Shown: positions 1-8,130, numbered from the stretch's first letter. The stretch is DNA of 64,000 nucleotides from MGBC120314 sp051877855 (GCA_051877855.1 JBJEJH010000032.1:41982-105981), one strand, 5' to 3'. Translations and numbers: made by a program. The notes: generated by a model not told the origin, from the letters alone.

Positions 1-188
1 TGTCTTTTGCTTATATGGTCGATTTTAAGATTTCTTGTCAGAAAAATGGATAAAAGGATTAACACTGCCATAATAATCCATGTCACAACAACGGATTCCG
101 ACACATTTACGACGAAGCCTCCGACATTAAACGAAAAAACTGTTTTGCAGCTCAATTGTTCCATTAATTCCTCAGCCAGACCACTCAT
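1..188 (-). CDS. atpB: F0F1 ATP synthase subunit a, N-terminal part (cut by window edge)
   Basis: Reading the minus strand from an ATG at 188 gives about 62 residues that run off the window. The N-terminus has the clostridial subunit-a pattern: a short acidic amphipathic start (MSGLAEELMEQL), a VFSFNVGGF segment, then VVVTWIIMAVLILL, the first membrane helix, followed by TRNLK. Subunit a forms the proton half-channels of the membrane F0 sector. A good Shine-Dalgarno (GGAAAGGA) sits about 7 nt before the ATG. The gene has its own promoter and no atpI directly upstream, so it probably opens an atp operon lying to the left of the window. The family assignment rests on the N-terminus only. Confidence 0.85.
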   Translation of the reverse strand, partial: MSGLAEELMEQLSCKTVFSFNVGGFVVNVSESVVVTWIIMAVLILLSIFLTRNLKIDHISKR

Positions 189-223
189 ATAATCACTTCC
201 TTTCCCTGTTAACACAACACCAT

Positions 224-252
224 ATTTTATCCCTGTTCCCTTTATTTGTCAA
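224..252 (-). promoter_or_regulatory. Sigma-A promoter for atpB
   Basis: On the minus strand, TTGACA (252-247) and TAAAAT (229-224) are separated by 17 nt, a near-consensus housekeeping promoter. Predicted transcription starts about 30 nt upstream of the atpB ATG. It lies downstream of the rsiV terminator, so the atp genes appear independently transcribed. Confidence 0.75.
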
Positions 253-276
253 TTTTAAACTTAATATTACAGCAAA

Positions 277-320
277 ATAAAAAACCGCGGTAGAATTTCA
301 TTTTTATTCCCCGCGGTTTT
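277..320 (-). terminator. Rho-independent terminator after rsiV
   Basis: AAAACCGCGG (281-290) and CCGCGGTTTT (311-320) form a perfect 10-bp stem. On the minus strand it is followed by a T-rich tract. It lies just after the rsiV stop and ends the sigV-rsiV transcript. Confidence 0.85.
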
Positions 321-333
321 CATAATATATCCT

Positions 334-1275
334 CTATTTTCGAATATCTGCCAATACCTCTGCCGGTATTTCAAACTCTACTGTTCCCATATACATTGGA
401 GCAACCTCTCCCTCATCAAAACCGATCACTACATTCCCCTTTTCATTTACATAGAATTCGGTTTCCTCTGTAATCGACTTAAAATTCCATTCTTCAATTT
501 CGTTGTCCAACCAATAATATACCATTTCATCTGCTCTCATCTGCTCCTGCATCTGATCTTTAATATTTTCACTGATCGGCGTGATATAATCTGCACCCTC
601 ATTAAAAAGATCCTTTAACTGCAGGCGTTCCCCCGTATTCAGATCAATCGTATAATAGTAATTCCACTGATAACCGCTTCCTGCACCCTGATAGCAGATT
701 AGTTTCAAGGTAAAATAGTCCTGTGTGGTTGCCAGCACTTCACTCTTAACAACAATATCCTGATATCCCTGTTCGTCCTCCATGTATTTTTCAAAATGGG
801 TTATAAGTTCATCGGTAATACTCTTAATTTCTTCATTAATCTCATCCGCTGTGCGTTCCAGTTTTTCCTGCACTTTTGGATCTGCAACCTGTGTTTCCGG
901 TATTATCTCCGGAACCTCAATATCGGCATTGTTCCGCTCCGATTCATGTTGATAATCACGGATGGTCACCACCTCTACAAGCTGTCCGATGACCGGAATT
1001 TTCCCCATTGCATATGCCACATTGGCTGATGTATTCGGTAAAATGATAAATGCACCGATGAATGCAGCTGCAATCGCCGTATACTTTATCACCTTTGATT
1101 TGCCTCGTTCTTTTTTATTTTCCATATCTGCCGCCTCCATTCTTTTTCGCATTTCATTAAACTGCTTCTTTGACATTTGTGGTTTTTGGTATTCCTTTTT
1201 TAGCATCCCAAGTTCTTTTTCCAGAAATTCTTTTTCCTTATCCGAAAAATCATAATTCACATTATCACCTGCCAT
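334..1275 (-). CDS. rsiV: RsiV-type anti-sigma factor (DUF3298-like extracellular domain)
   Basis: 313 aa. Residues 1-61 are a charged cytoplasmic segment that would hold the sigma factor. One membrane helix follows at about 62-81 (YTAIAAAFIGAFIILP), then a large external part. The external C-terminal half contains an amphipathic 'YFTLKLICYQ ... YYYTIDLNTGERLQLKDLF' stretch typical of the DUF3298 domain of RsiV. In Bacillus RsiV binds lysozyme and is then proteolysed, releasing SigV; that role is known for the family and only inferred here. The gene starts 8 nt after the sigma factor stop and ends at a strong terminator, so the pair is one operon. Confidence 0.82.
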   Translation of the reverse strand: MAGDNVNYDFSDKEKEFLEKELGMLKKEYQKPQMSKKQFNEMRKRMEAADMENKKERGKSKVIKYTAIAAAFIGAFIILPNTSANVAYAMGKIPVIGQLVEVVTIRDYQHESERNNADIEVPEIIPETQVADPKVQEKLERTADEINEEIKSITDELITHFEKYMEDEQGYQDIVVKSEVLATTQDYFTLKLICYQGAGSGYQWNYYYTIDLNTGERLQLKDLFNEGADYITPISENIKDQMQEQMRADEMVYYWLDNEIEEWNFKSITEETEFYVNEKGNVVIGFDEGEVAPMYMGTVEFEIPAEVLADIRK

Positions 1276-1283
1276 TTCTTTTA

Positions 1284-1811
1284 TTAACCATGTTTCCTTC
1301 TATTGGTTTCATCGGAGAGAATTCCGTATAACTTCTTCATGCTGCGATACAAACTGCTCTTAACTGTATTCACATTTTCATCAAGAATCTCTGCAATCTC
1401 CTCCAATTTCTTATCTTCAAAGTATTTTAATACAACAATCGCCTTATCCCTGGCCGGAAGTGTATCCAAAGCTCTCTGCAGATCGATGTCGGAATAATCG
1501 TCCATATAGACTTCTTCGATGCCGTTCTCCTCCTCGATTTTCTCGTAAGAAAGAACCTGTGGTTGTTTTAACCATCGAAAGCATTCATTCATCATAATTC
1601 GATATACCCAGGTTTCGGCATATTCCGGATTGTTCAGAGTCGAACTGCTTTTTATTGCGTTATAAGCTCCATTTTGAACAATATCCCCTGCATCCGTTTC
1701 ATTATGCACATAACTGTAAGCCAGGCGATAATACTGATTGTAATTCTTTAGTATAATCTCTTCAATCAGCGTTTTATTCTTTTGATTCTTTTTACCGGAA
1801 AAAATATTCAA
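1284..1811 (-). CDS. sigV: ECF RNA polymerase sigma factor, SigV-like
   Basis: 175 aa. Region 2 lies at about residues 24-95 (YYRLAYSYVHNETDAGDIVQ ... TWVYRIMMNE) and region 4 at about 117-165 (LPARDKAIVVLKYF, then the helix-turn-helix LEEIAEILDENVNTVKSSL). The start is TTG at 1811 behind a GGGGGTG ribosome site; no in-frame ATG lies near the N-terminus. It is directly followed by its membrane anti-sigma factor. An ECF-type promoter upstream (1848-1873) suggests it transcribes its own operon. By analogy it controls a cell-envelope stress regulon; the inducing signal is not visible in the sequence. Confidence 0.88.
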   Translation of the reverse strand: MNIFSGKKNQKNKTLIEEIILKNYNQYYRLAYSYVHNETDAGDIVQNGAYNAIKSSSTLNNPEYAETWVYRIMMNECFRWLKQPQVLSYEKIEEENGIEEVYMDDYSDIDLQRALDTLPARDKAIVVLKYFEDKKLEEIAEILDENVNTVKSSLYRSMKKLYGILSDETNRRKHG

Positions 1812-1847
1812 GTTTCTTCACCCCCTCATCCCCTTCTAATATATTAG

Positions 1848-1873
1848 AGACTTCAAACAATAAAAAAGTTTCA
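1848..1873 (-). promoter_or_regulatory. Candidate ECF (SigV-type) autoregulatory promoter
   Basis: On the minus strand, TGAAAC (1873-1868) and GTCT (1851-1848) are separated by 16 nt. This matches the TGAAAC-N16-CGTC pattern of Bacillus ECF promoters, with a T-rich run after the -35. It lies about 40 nt upstream of the sigma factor start codon. Confidence 0.65.
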
Positions 1874-1911
1874 TCATTTTTCATAAAATCACCATCATTC
1901 ATTCAACAAAA

Positions 1912-1940
1912 TATGGTGACCAAGAGCACCGGTCACCATA
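1912..1940 (-). terminator. Hairpin after the hemerythrin gene
   Basis: A perfect 10-bp inverted repeat, TATGGTGACC (1912-1921) and GGTCACCATA (1931-1940). On the minus strand it is followed by ATATTTTGTT, a weak U-tract. It sits 25 nt beyond the hemerythrin stop and probably terminates that operon. Confidence 0.6.
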
Positions 1941-1964
1941 ATATAGACATACAATATATCGATT

Positions 1965-2768
1965 TTACTTTGCAGGAATCTTCTTATCCATCTTCAGAAT
2001 ATGATTGGTAAGCCACCCCAATAAAAATTCCAGCAATTCATCCAAATACTCTTTTTGATTTTCATCCACTTGTAAAAGATTAATCTCTTTCAGCCGATCC
2101 ACAAATGCAGTATGGGCAATCCGCTGTAATTCCAGTCCCTTGTAACCAATACTTTCCATATAGTTCTCTTCATCCTGAAAATGCAGAATCGTATATTCCT
2201 TTAATTCATTCAGAATATCTACGATCTTGTCGTACTTATCATGAAGAAGCTCTGCAGCAATAACATCCCTGGTTTCACGAATAATTTCAAACAATTTCGC
2301 ATGCTCTTCATCAATCATACTTATTCCGGTCTTATATTTGTCCGTAAAAGCATACGCATCCTCTTCATTCCCCGATTCAGTACATTTTCCTATCATGGTA
2401 TCACTTCCCAGGATATGACGATAAAGCCACTGTGCCATAAAAGAAAGGAGCTCATTTACCACCTGGGCATCCTGTTCATCCGTAGATTCCGATATTCTGA
2501 AACTTTCAATCTTTTCTATAAACTGCGCATGTTCTTTCTTCTGGCGAGGAAGTTCTGCATCTTTAATCTTTTCCATGTATGCTTCCTCATGGGCAAAATG
2601 AGTACCGGCATATTCCTTTAACTTCAAGATCAAATCCCTTCGAATGCTTGCTGCTGTGCTTCCCTCTTTGATAAGCTGCATTACCTCATTAAGCATTTGG
2701 AACAGATTCTTATGTTCATCGTCAATTTCTTTAATTCCAATCATACAATCCTCTGTAAACTGATACAT
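1965..2768 (-). CDS. Tandem bacteriohemerythrin
   Basis: 267 aa made of two complete hemerythrin domains, about residues 8-133 and 143-262. Each keeps the diiron ligand pattern: IDDEHKNLF / THFAHEEAYM / KKEHAQF / YRHILGSD in the first, and IDEEHAKLF / LHFQDEENYM / RIAHTAF / TNHILKMD in the second. Hemerythrins bind O2 at a diiron site, and in anaerobes are thought to sense or scavenge oxygen. Most family members have one domain, so the duplication is notable. A strong AGGAGGAGAAGG site lies before the ATG, which follows the methyltransferase stop by 12 nt, so the two genes are co-transcribed. Confidence 0.88.
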   Translation of the reverse strand: MYQFTEDCMIGIKEIDDEHKNLFQMLNEVMQLIKEGSTAASIRRDLILKLKEYAGTHFAHEEAYMEKIKDAELPRQKKEHAQFIEKIESFRISESTDEQDAQVVNELLSFMAQWLYRHILGSDTMIGKCTESGNEEDAYAFTDKYKTGISMIDEEHAKLFEIIRETRDVIAAELLHDKYDKIVDILNELKEYTILHFQDEENYMESIGYKGLELQRIAHTAFVDRLKEINLLQVDENQKEYLDELLEFLLGWLTNHILKMDKKIPAK

Positions 2769-2780
2769 ACCTTCTCCTCC

Positions 2781-3584
2781 TTAAGCATTTTTCTTATTTC
2801 TTAGAATGTCCACCGTATGGGCACATGCACCAATCAGATCCTGTCGCTCACAGGTTGCAAGATGATATTGGATAAAATACTGAAATTCTTCTTCATCCAG
2901 CTGATTCAGAAATGGACGGATGTAGTCCGCCGGTCCGTCCGCCGAAATAATCTTGACGCGCTCCAGCCCGGAACGCTCCACCAGACGATTAATATCTTCA
3001 ATACGAACATAATCATAGAGATCCTCCGTGGCTGATAACGTATGGAAGTTTTCCGAAAGCTTCCCATTTTCCATACATTCCTTGATATGACGTTCCTTAA
3101 AAGCATATGTAACGACGCTATATTCATTCATAACGTACGCAACCAGAATCACGCCGTTATCCTTTGTAACCCTGCTTGCCTCCTGTAGAACCTTCAATTT
3201 GTCTTCTTCCTTGAACAAATGATACATTGGTCCGAAGATCAAGGTCACGTCATAATAATTCTCAGGAAAACGCTTGAGATTCATGGCATTTCCCTGTTTT
3301 GCAATGACATTACTCTTCTTTGCCTTAAGAAGTCCCAGATTATGCTTCACAAGTTCTACCGCTGTCACTTCATATCCTTCTTCCGAGAGCGGTACGGAAT
3401 ATCTTCCTGTACCGGCTCCCAGATCAAGAATATGGATATCTTTCTTCTCCATACCATGTCGAAGGAACTCTTCCAAGGCCTCATGCACATACTTCATGGA
3501 GGTTATATACTCTACCTGACCATGTCTGGAGTTCAGTCGTTTTTCTTCATTAAATTTATTATAATATTCTTCTAATTCTGTCAT
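2781..3584 (-). CDS. Class I SAM-dependent methyltransferase
   Basis: 267 aa from the ATG at 3584, preferred over the one 15 nt upstream because GGGAG sits 5 nt before it. Motif I is ILDLGAGTGRYSVPLSEEGYEV, the SAM-binding glycine loop, at about residues 51-72. It is followed by the acidic strand end VELV and the motif DVTLIFGPMYHL. The fold is a standard Rossmann methyltransferase. The substrate cannot be told from sequence. It shares a transcript with the tandem hemerythrin, and a TTGCAA/TATGAT promoter lies upstream. Confidence 0.82.
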   Translation of the reverse strand: MTELEEYYNKFNEEKRLNSRHGQVEYITSMKYVHEALEEFLRHGMEKKDIHILDLGAGTGRYSVPLSEEGYEVTAVELVKHNLGLLKAKKSNVIAKQGNAMNLKRFPENYYDVTLIFGPMYHLFKEEDKLKVLQEASRVTKDNGVILVAYVMNEYSVVTYAFKERHIKECMENGKLSENFHTLSATEDLYDYVRIEDINRLVERSGLERVKIISADGPADYIRPFLNQLDEEEFQYFIQYHLATCERQDLIGACAHTVDILRNKKNA

Positions 3585-3640
3585 TTTTACTCCCGGCATT
3601 GTATTCTTTGGTTCCCTTAACAGGATCTAAGCTCTATTTC

Positions 3641-3668
3641 ATCATACCATATACCACGAACCTTGCAA
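3641..3668 (-). promoter_or_regulatory. Sigma-A promoter for the methyltransferase-hemerythrin pair
   Basis: On the minus strand, TTGCAA (3668-3663) and TATGAT (3646-3641) are 16 nt apart. The site is about 57 nt upstream of the methyltransferase start and separates this pair from spoVAC. Confidence 0.5.
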
Positions 3669-3696
3669 AGAATTCTTTTGTATTTTAACGAACACT

Positions 3697-4170
3697 CTAC
3701 CAGACGCCAAGAAGTCCACCGGCCCAATAAATCACTCCCAGAAACCAGCTCGTCAGAATACCATAGAGAATAACCGGACCGGCAATCTGAAAGATCCGGC
3801 ATCCCGTTCCAAATACCCAGCCTTCTTTCTTAAATTCCATGGCCGGCGCACACACTCCATTGGCAAATCCGGTAATCGGTACCAATATTCCTGCCCCTCC
3901 CCATTTGGCAATGGAAGGAAAGAGATTCAGACAGGTCAACAGAACACTTAATAAAATTAATATTAAGGTATTCCATGACCCTGCAGTTTCCTTATCCAAT
4001 CCCATATTCGTAAATGAATTTATGATAAACTGCCCCAGGGTGCATATCATCCCCCCTGTAACAAAGGCCCTCAGACAATTCACTGCACAGCTGTGGGTCG
4101 GTGTAACCTGTTTCACATAGTCGTTGTATTTTTTGTTACGATCTTTAATTAACTGATTATTATTTTCCAT
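3697..4170 (-). CDS. spoVAC: Stage V sporulation protein AC
   Basis: 157 aa, close to the usual length. The opening KKYNDYVKQVTPTHSCAVNC is characteristic of SpoVAC, followed by about four membrane helices (around 28-52, 65-85, 90-113 and 120-150) and the GFANGVCAPAMEFKKEG motif. SpoVAC lies in the spore inner membrane and takes part in Ca-dipicolinate uptake and release. In Bacillus it behaves as a mechanosensitive channel. An AGAGGGAAG ribosome site precedes the ATG. It is the last spoVA gene here: the expected spoVAD does not follow, and the next gene is an unrelated methyltransferase. Confidence 0.92.
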   Translation of the reverse strand: MENNNQLIKDRNKKYNDYVKQVTPTHSCAVNCLRAFVTGGMICTLGQFIINSFTNMGLDKETAGSWNTLILILLSVLLTCLNLFPSIAKWGGAGILVPITGFANGVCAPAMEFKKEGWVFGTGCRIFQIAGPVILYGILTSWFLGVIYWAGGLLGVW

Positions 4171-4256
4171 AGTTCTTCCCTCTTTCCCATTCTTTCAATA
4201 CATCATTTCACAAAATCCTTCATATTCCCTATTGCCTTGATTTCACATCCTGCTTC

Positions 4257-4694
4257 TCACCGTACCTGATACTGAAAGGTAAAAAAATAAATCAATCCGC
4301 CGATTCCCTTTCCTAACGCCATGGACAGAATCAGATATCCAAATCCCTTGGTGATACCGGTTCGTTTAATAAACACCGGTATTGTTTTGATAATTTCTGC
4401 CAGGGCAATGGCCAGACATCCCGCATAAATGCCTCCTGCCAACCCGTAAAGAACCATTCCGGCAACGCCAACCGGGATATGAATATCAAATACAAATAAA
4501 ACATTTCCAAGAGTTCCTCCCCAGATCACACACTCTTCATACAGTAAAATATCCCCTGCTGTATGGGTATCCTGCGCCATTCGGTTAATTATTCCAAGGG
4601 TTGTAATCAGTGCAAACATACCTCCTGCTACCAGTATACCTCCCGCCAGCCCCACCACTGCCATAAGGACCGGCGCAACAATCATGTCATACAT
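4257..4694 (-). CDS. spoVAB: Stage V sporulation protein AB
   Basis: 145 aa, an almost wholly hydrophobic protein with about four or five membrane helices. It matches SpoVAB in length and layout: the N-terminal MAVVGLAGGILVAGGMFALI, then a RMAQDTHT loop and GGTLGNVLFVFDIHIP. It belongs to the spoVA set for dipicolinic acid transport into the forespore. Its ATG overlaps the end of spoVAA by 8 nt, and the GGAGG ribosome site lies inside spoVAA, so translation is probably coupled. An 86-nt gap separates it from spoVAC. Confidence 0.88.
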   Translation of the reverse strand: MYDMIVAPVLMAVVGLAGGILVAGGMFALITTLGIINRMAQDTHTAGDILLYEECVIWGGTLGNVLFVFDIHIPVGVAGMVLYGLAGGIYAGCLAIALAEIIKTIPVFIKRTGITKGFGYLILSMALGKGIGGLIYFFTFQYQVR

Positions 4695-5307
4695 CCTGCT
4701 CCTCCTTATTACGGGAAGCCCGGTCTACGATGGCATCATCCACATCGCACTCGTAGCTTCGCATCTGGACCTCCACCGGAGTAGGAGTCTGACTTAGTTT
4801 CTTCCCCACAAAATGATTATAGAACACAATGATACCCAGAGTCAGTCCGATACAATAGCACACTTCCACAATTCCGGTATTGGTTCCATCGGAAAACAAT
4901 TCATAGATTTTCCCAAATAATTCATTAACCCCCACATCATTGTTGTATGCCATGATTGTGAACATACTGCCGATGAATACAATTCCGCAGGTAGCAAGAA
5001 TTTTAACCGCCTGCATAATTCCTTTCTTCGGTTTCTTATTCTTATATTCTATGATAAAATCGCTTTCACCAAGATTATTAATTTCAGTCTGCGGGCACTC
5101 CACCTGAATCATCCCAATGACCTTCATAACCGAAATCACGTAAGTTCCCTTTTTCACATCAGGGATATCCAGAAGTTTGATTGCCTTTACCCTTGCCATA
5201 ATCTGTGGATTGGCACAATACACTGAGGCAATATCACCAACAACCACCTTTTGCTGATATACCATGGTATTGCGTTCAAACTTAATATAAACGGTTTCCG
5301 ATTTCAA
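4687..5307 (-). CDS. spoVAA: Stage V sporulation protein AA
   Basis: 206 aa, the same length as Bacillus SpoVAA. An N-terminal soluble region (about 1-100) is followed by two membrane helices near 108-130 and 148-170. The best start is TTG at 5307: GGAGG lies 8 nt upstream of it and it gives MKSETVYIKFERN. The ATG at 5322 has no ribosome site, and its own codons form that GGAGG. The ribosome site lies inside a hairpin (5309-5355). First gene of spoVAA-AB-AC. Confidence 0.88.
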   Translation of the reverse strand: MKSETVYIKFERNTMVYQQKVVVGDIASVYCANPQIMARVKAIKLLDIPDVKKGTYVISVMKVIGMIQVECPQTEINNLGESDFIIEYKNKKPKKGIMQAVKILATCGIVFIGSMFTIMAYNNDVGVNELFGKIYELFSDGTNTGIVEVCYCIGLTLGIIVFYNHFVGKKLSQTPTPVEVQMRSYECDVDDAIVDRASRNKEEQDV

Positions 5308-5308
5308 T

Positions 5309-5355
5309 AAAAAAACCTCCATTCACAACATATTAATATTGTTGCAAATGAAGGT
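5309..5355 (-). terminator. Terminator-like hairpin after yajC that buries the spoVAA ribosome site
   Basis: On the minus strand, ACCTTCATT (5355-5347) pairs with AATGGAGGT (5323-5315) with one mismatch. Inside it CAACA pairs with TGTTG. The outer stem is followed directly by seven T residues. The GGAGG used by spoVAA is part of the 3' arm, so the structure can end yajC transcription and also hide the spoVAA ribosome site in read-through RNA. Confidence 0.7.
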
Positions 5356-5381
5356 CTTCATATTCTGGAAATTTCTGTTAA

Positions 5382-5690
5382 TTACCGATTCGCCTTTTCT
5401 ACCTCAACGATGGCATCCTTCTTCATTGGGATACGGCAGTTCTTGTTATTACCAAATTCAACGATAACCGTATCATCTGTAATATCAATAACCGTTCCGT
5501 AGAACCCGCTGGATGTTAATACATAATCACCATTTTCCAATGTTGAAAGAAGATTCTGGTGTTGCTGTTGCTGTTTCTTCTGTGGTCTGATTGCCATAAA
5601 GTACATCATAAGGCCAAGTACAACCACATAACCAATAATCAGTCCCATTCCGCTTCCTGCGGATGCTGTTGTTGCTTCTAATAATACCAT
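5382..5690 (-). CDS. yajC: Preprotein translocase accessory subunit YajC
   Basis: 102 aa from the ATG at 5690, chosen because AGGAGG lies 9 nt upstream; a start 24 nt earlier lacks a ribosome site. One N-terminal membrane helix (GLIIGYVVVLGLMMYFMAI) is followed by RPQKKQQQQHQNLLSTLENGDYVLTSSG, the hallmark YajC sequence with its small beta domain. YajC associates with SecDF/SecYEG at the membrane. It follows tgt, a common bacterial neighbourhood. Confidence 0.93.
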   Translation of the reverse strand: MVLLEATTASAGSGMGLIIGYVVVLGLMMYFMAIRPQKKQQQQHQNLLSTLENGDYVLTSSGFYGTVIDITDDTVIVEFGNNKNCRIPMKKDAIVEVEKANR

Positions 5691-5786
5691 TGTAATAATC
5701 CTCCTATTTTTCACTCAAACATCACTGTTAAATACTATATCATCATTTGCCTGACGCTGGCAATATCTTTTATACATTATTTATAA

Positions 5787-6938
5787 TTAATTTTTGTCCT
5801 TATCCTTGCCCAGGGTCTCCAGCTCGGCAAGTCTTTGGCGCTTGAATTCCGAATAATTACCGGCCTCAATTGCCTCCCGGATATCTTCCATAAGATGATT
5901 ATAAAAGTACAGATTATGAAGTACACAAAGCCGCATTCCAAGCATTTCCTTTGCCTTTAAGAGATGTCTGATATATGCTCTGGAATATCCGTTCTTACAG
6001 GTCGGGCACTGACAGCCTTCCTCAATAACCTGATCATCCATCTCATAAGATGAATTGAATAGATTAATCTTGCCAAGCCGCGTATATACATGTCCATGTC
6101 GCCCGTTACGGGATGGGTAAACGCAGTCAAAGAAATCCACACCGCGTTCTACCGCTTCCAGGATATTGGCCGGCGTACCGACACCCATGAGATATGTCGG
6201 TTTATTCTGCGGCAAATGCGGTACCGTTACATCAAGAATATGATACATATCCTCGTGGCTTTCACCTACCGCAAGTCCACCAAGGGCATAACCATCCAGA
6301 TCCATCTGTGCAATGGTCTTGGCGTGTTCGATACGAATATCCTCAAAAGTACCACCCTGATTGATGCCAAAAAGTAACTGATTCTTATTAATGGTATCCT
6401 CCAGTGAATTCAACCTTGCCATTTCCTTCTTACAACGTTCCAGCCAACGGGTAGTGCGGTCAACGGAGTTAACCATATATTCTCTGGAACATGGATGCGG
6501 TGCACACTCATCAAATGCCATCGCAATGGTGGAACCCAGATTCGACTGAATTCTCATACTTTCCTCCGGTCCCATGAAAATCTTTCTTCCATCAATGTGT
6601 GAATTAAAATACACACCTTCTTCTTTGATCTTTCGAAGTCCTGCCAGGGAGAATACCTGAAATCCACCGGAATCGGTGAGGATCGGCTTATCCCATACCA
6701 TAAACTTGTGCAGACCACCCATTTTCTTAATTAATTCATCTCCCGGTCTTACATGAAGATGATAGGTGTTGGACAATTCTACCTGTGTTTTAATCTGGTA
6801 CAGATCCGAAGTTGCCACGGCACCCTTGATTGCCGCTACCGTGCCAACATTCATGAACACCGGGGTCTCTATTGTTCCGTGAACCGTGTGAAGACGACCT
6901 CTTTTCGCCCTACCATCTACCTTCAATAATTCATACAT
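5787..6938 (-). CDS. tgt: tRNA-guanine transglycosylase
   Basis: 383 aa, full length. It exchanges G34 of GUN-anticodon tRNAs (Tyr, His, Asn, Asp) for preQ1 on the path to queuosine. DSGGFQVFSL at about 89-98 holds the general-acid Asp. FDCVYPSRNGRHGHVYT holds the nucleophilic Asp. The zinc ligands are CQCPTCKNGYSRAYIRHL near the C-terminus. The ATG at 6938 follows GGTGGTAAAAT. It is upstream of yajC by 96 nt and downstream of aroC by 37 nt, so the three may be co-transcribed. Confidence 0.96.
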   Translation of the reverse strand: MYELLKVDGRAKRGRLHTVHGTIETPVFMNVGTVAAIKGAVATSDLYQIKTQVELSNTYHLHVRPGDELIKKMGGLHKFMVWDKPILTDSGGFQVFSLAGLRKIKEEGVYFNSHIDGRKIFMGPEESMRIQSNLGSTIAMAFDECAPHPCSREYMVNSVDRTTRWLERCKKEMARLNSLEDTINKNQLLFGINQGGTFEDIRIEHAKTIAQMDLDGYALGGLAVGESHEDMYHILDVTVPHLPQNKPTYLMGVGTPANILEAVERGVDFFDCVYPSRNGRHGHVYTRLGKINLFNSSYEMDDQVIEEGCQCPTCKNGYSRAYIRHLLKAKEMLGMRLCVLHNLYFYNHLMEDIREAIEAGNYSEFKRQRLAELETLGKDKDKN

Positions 6939-6975
6939 ATTTTACCACCAAATTATAATTATATTCTCTTCATAG

Positions 6976-8076
6976 TTACTTCAAACGATCGTAGAAATCC
7001 TTGATCCGATCCATTCTTGCTGTCATATTAATCAACAATTCATCCACAATCACCAGCGCCGCCATAGTTTCCACCACAACGATGGCTCTCGGTACGATCA
7101 TAGGATCATGTCGTCCCTTGATGGACACTTCAATGTCCTCACCATTTTTATTGACCGTTTCCTGATTTGCCGCAATGGATGGTGTTGGCTTAATTGCAGT
7201 GCGGAATACAATCTCACTTCCATCACTGATACCACCCAGAACACCACCTGCGTGATTGGTCTTTTTTCTGATTTGATCTCCATCCATATAGAAGGCATCA
7301 TTATTGGTTAATCCGGTAGCCTTTGCCGCCTCAAATCCGGAACCGATCTCAAATCCCTTTACCGCACCAATGGAAAGCATTGCCTTTGCAAGATTCGCAT
7401 CCAGTTTCTCAAAGCAAGGATCACCGATTCCCGCAGGAATACCTCTGACCACGCACTCAATGACCCCGCCAACGGAATTCATCTCCCTCATCTTTTCTTT
7501 GGCAAATTGTTCCACCTGCTCTGCTGCCTTCATATCCGGCATGCCAAAGGCGTTCTGATCCCGAACCTCAAGATTCACTTCGCCAATCTCGATACCACCG
7601 ATGGACTTCGCATAGGCATCCACTTGGATTCCCATGGACTCCAACATCTTAATTGCAATGGCACCGGCTGCCACACGTCCGATGGTTTCCCGTCCTGAGG
7701 AACGACCGCCCCCTCGATAATCTCTAAAACCATACTTCATATCAAAGGTATAGTCCGCATGTCCCGGACGATAGTAGGATGCGATCTCGGAATAATCCGA
7801 GGAACGCTGGGATTTATTGAACACCACCATAGAAATCGGAGTACCGGTGGTCTTGCCCTCAAACACTCCGGAAAGAATCTCCACTGCATCGTCTTCATTT
7901 CTCTGGGTGGTGTACCGGGATTGTCCCGGCTTTCTGCGGTTTAGATATTTTTGAATATCCTCTTCCTGAAGAGGGATTCCTGCCGGGCACCCGTCAACCA
8001 CAACCCCCAATCCCTTACCGTGGGACTCACCCCAGGTCATTATTTTAAAAATATTACCAAAAGTTGAACCTGCCAT
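6976..8076 (-). CDS. aroC: Chorismate synthase
   Basis: 366 aa. It catalyses the last step of the shikimate pathway, EPSP to chorismate, using reduced FMN in the cytoplasm. Diagnostic segments are WGESHGKGLGVVVDGCPAG at about 12-30, GRSSGRETIGRVAAGA at about 125-140, NHAGGVLGGISDGSEIVFR, and the C-terminal RHDPMIVPRAIVVVE. AAGGAG stands 7 nt before the ATG. It is the only shikimate gene in the window, next to tgt, and downstream of a collapsed palindromic element. Confidence 0.96.
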   Translation of the reverse strand: MAGSTFGNIFKIMTWGESHGKGLGVVVDGCPAGIPLQEEDIQKYLNRRKPGQSRYTTQRNEDDAVEILSGVFEGKTTGTPISMVVFNKSQRSSDYSEIASYYRPGHADYTFDMKYGFRDYRGGGRSSGRETIGRVAAGAIAIKMLESMGIQVDAYAKSIGGIEIGEVNLEVRDQNAFGMPDMKAAEQVEQFAKEKMREMNSVGGVIECVVRGIPAGIGDPCFEKLDANLAKAMLSIGAVKGFEIGSGFEAAKATGLTNNDAFYMDGDQIRKKTNHAGGVLGGISDGSEIVFRTAIKPTPSIAANQETVNKNGEDIEVSIKGRHDPMIVPRAIVVVETMAALVIVDELLINMTARMDRIKDFYDRLK

Positions 8077-8130
8077 TATTTTCTCCTTCTATAAATTAAC
8101 CTGAACTATAGCTGTTTGCGAAACGCTTGT

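Noticed and set aside
5356..5400. Sigma-G promoter for spoVAA
   Set aside because: A GAATA box is present upstream but the expected CATnnTA box is not at the right distance, so the call is not supported.
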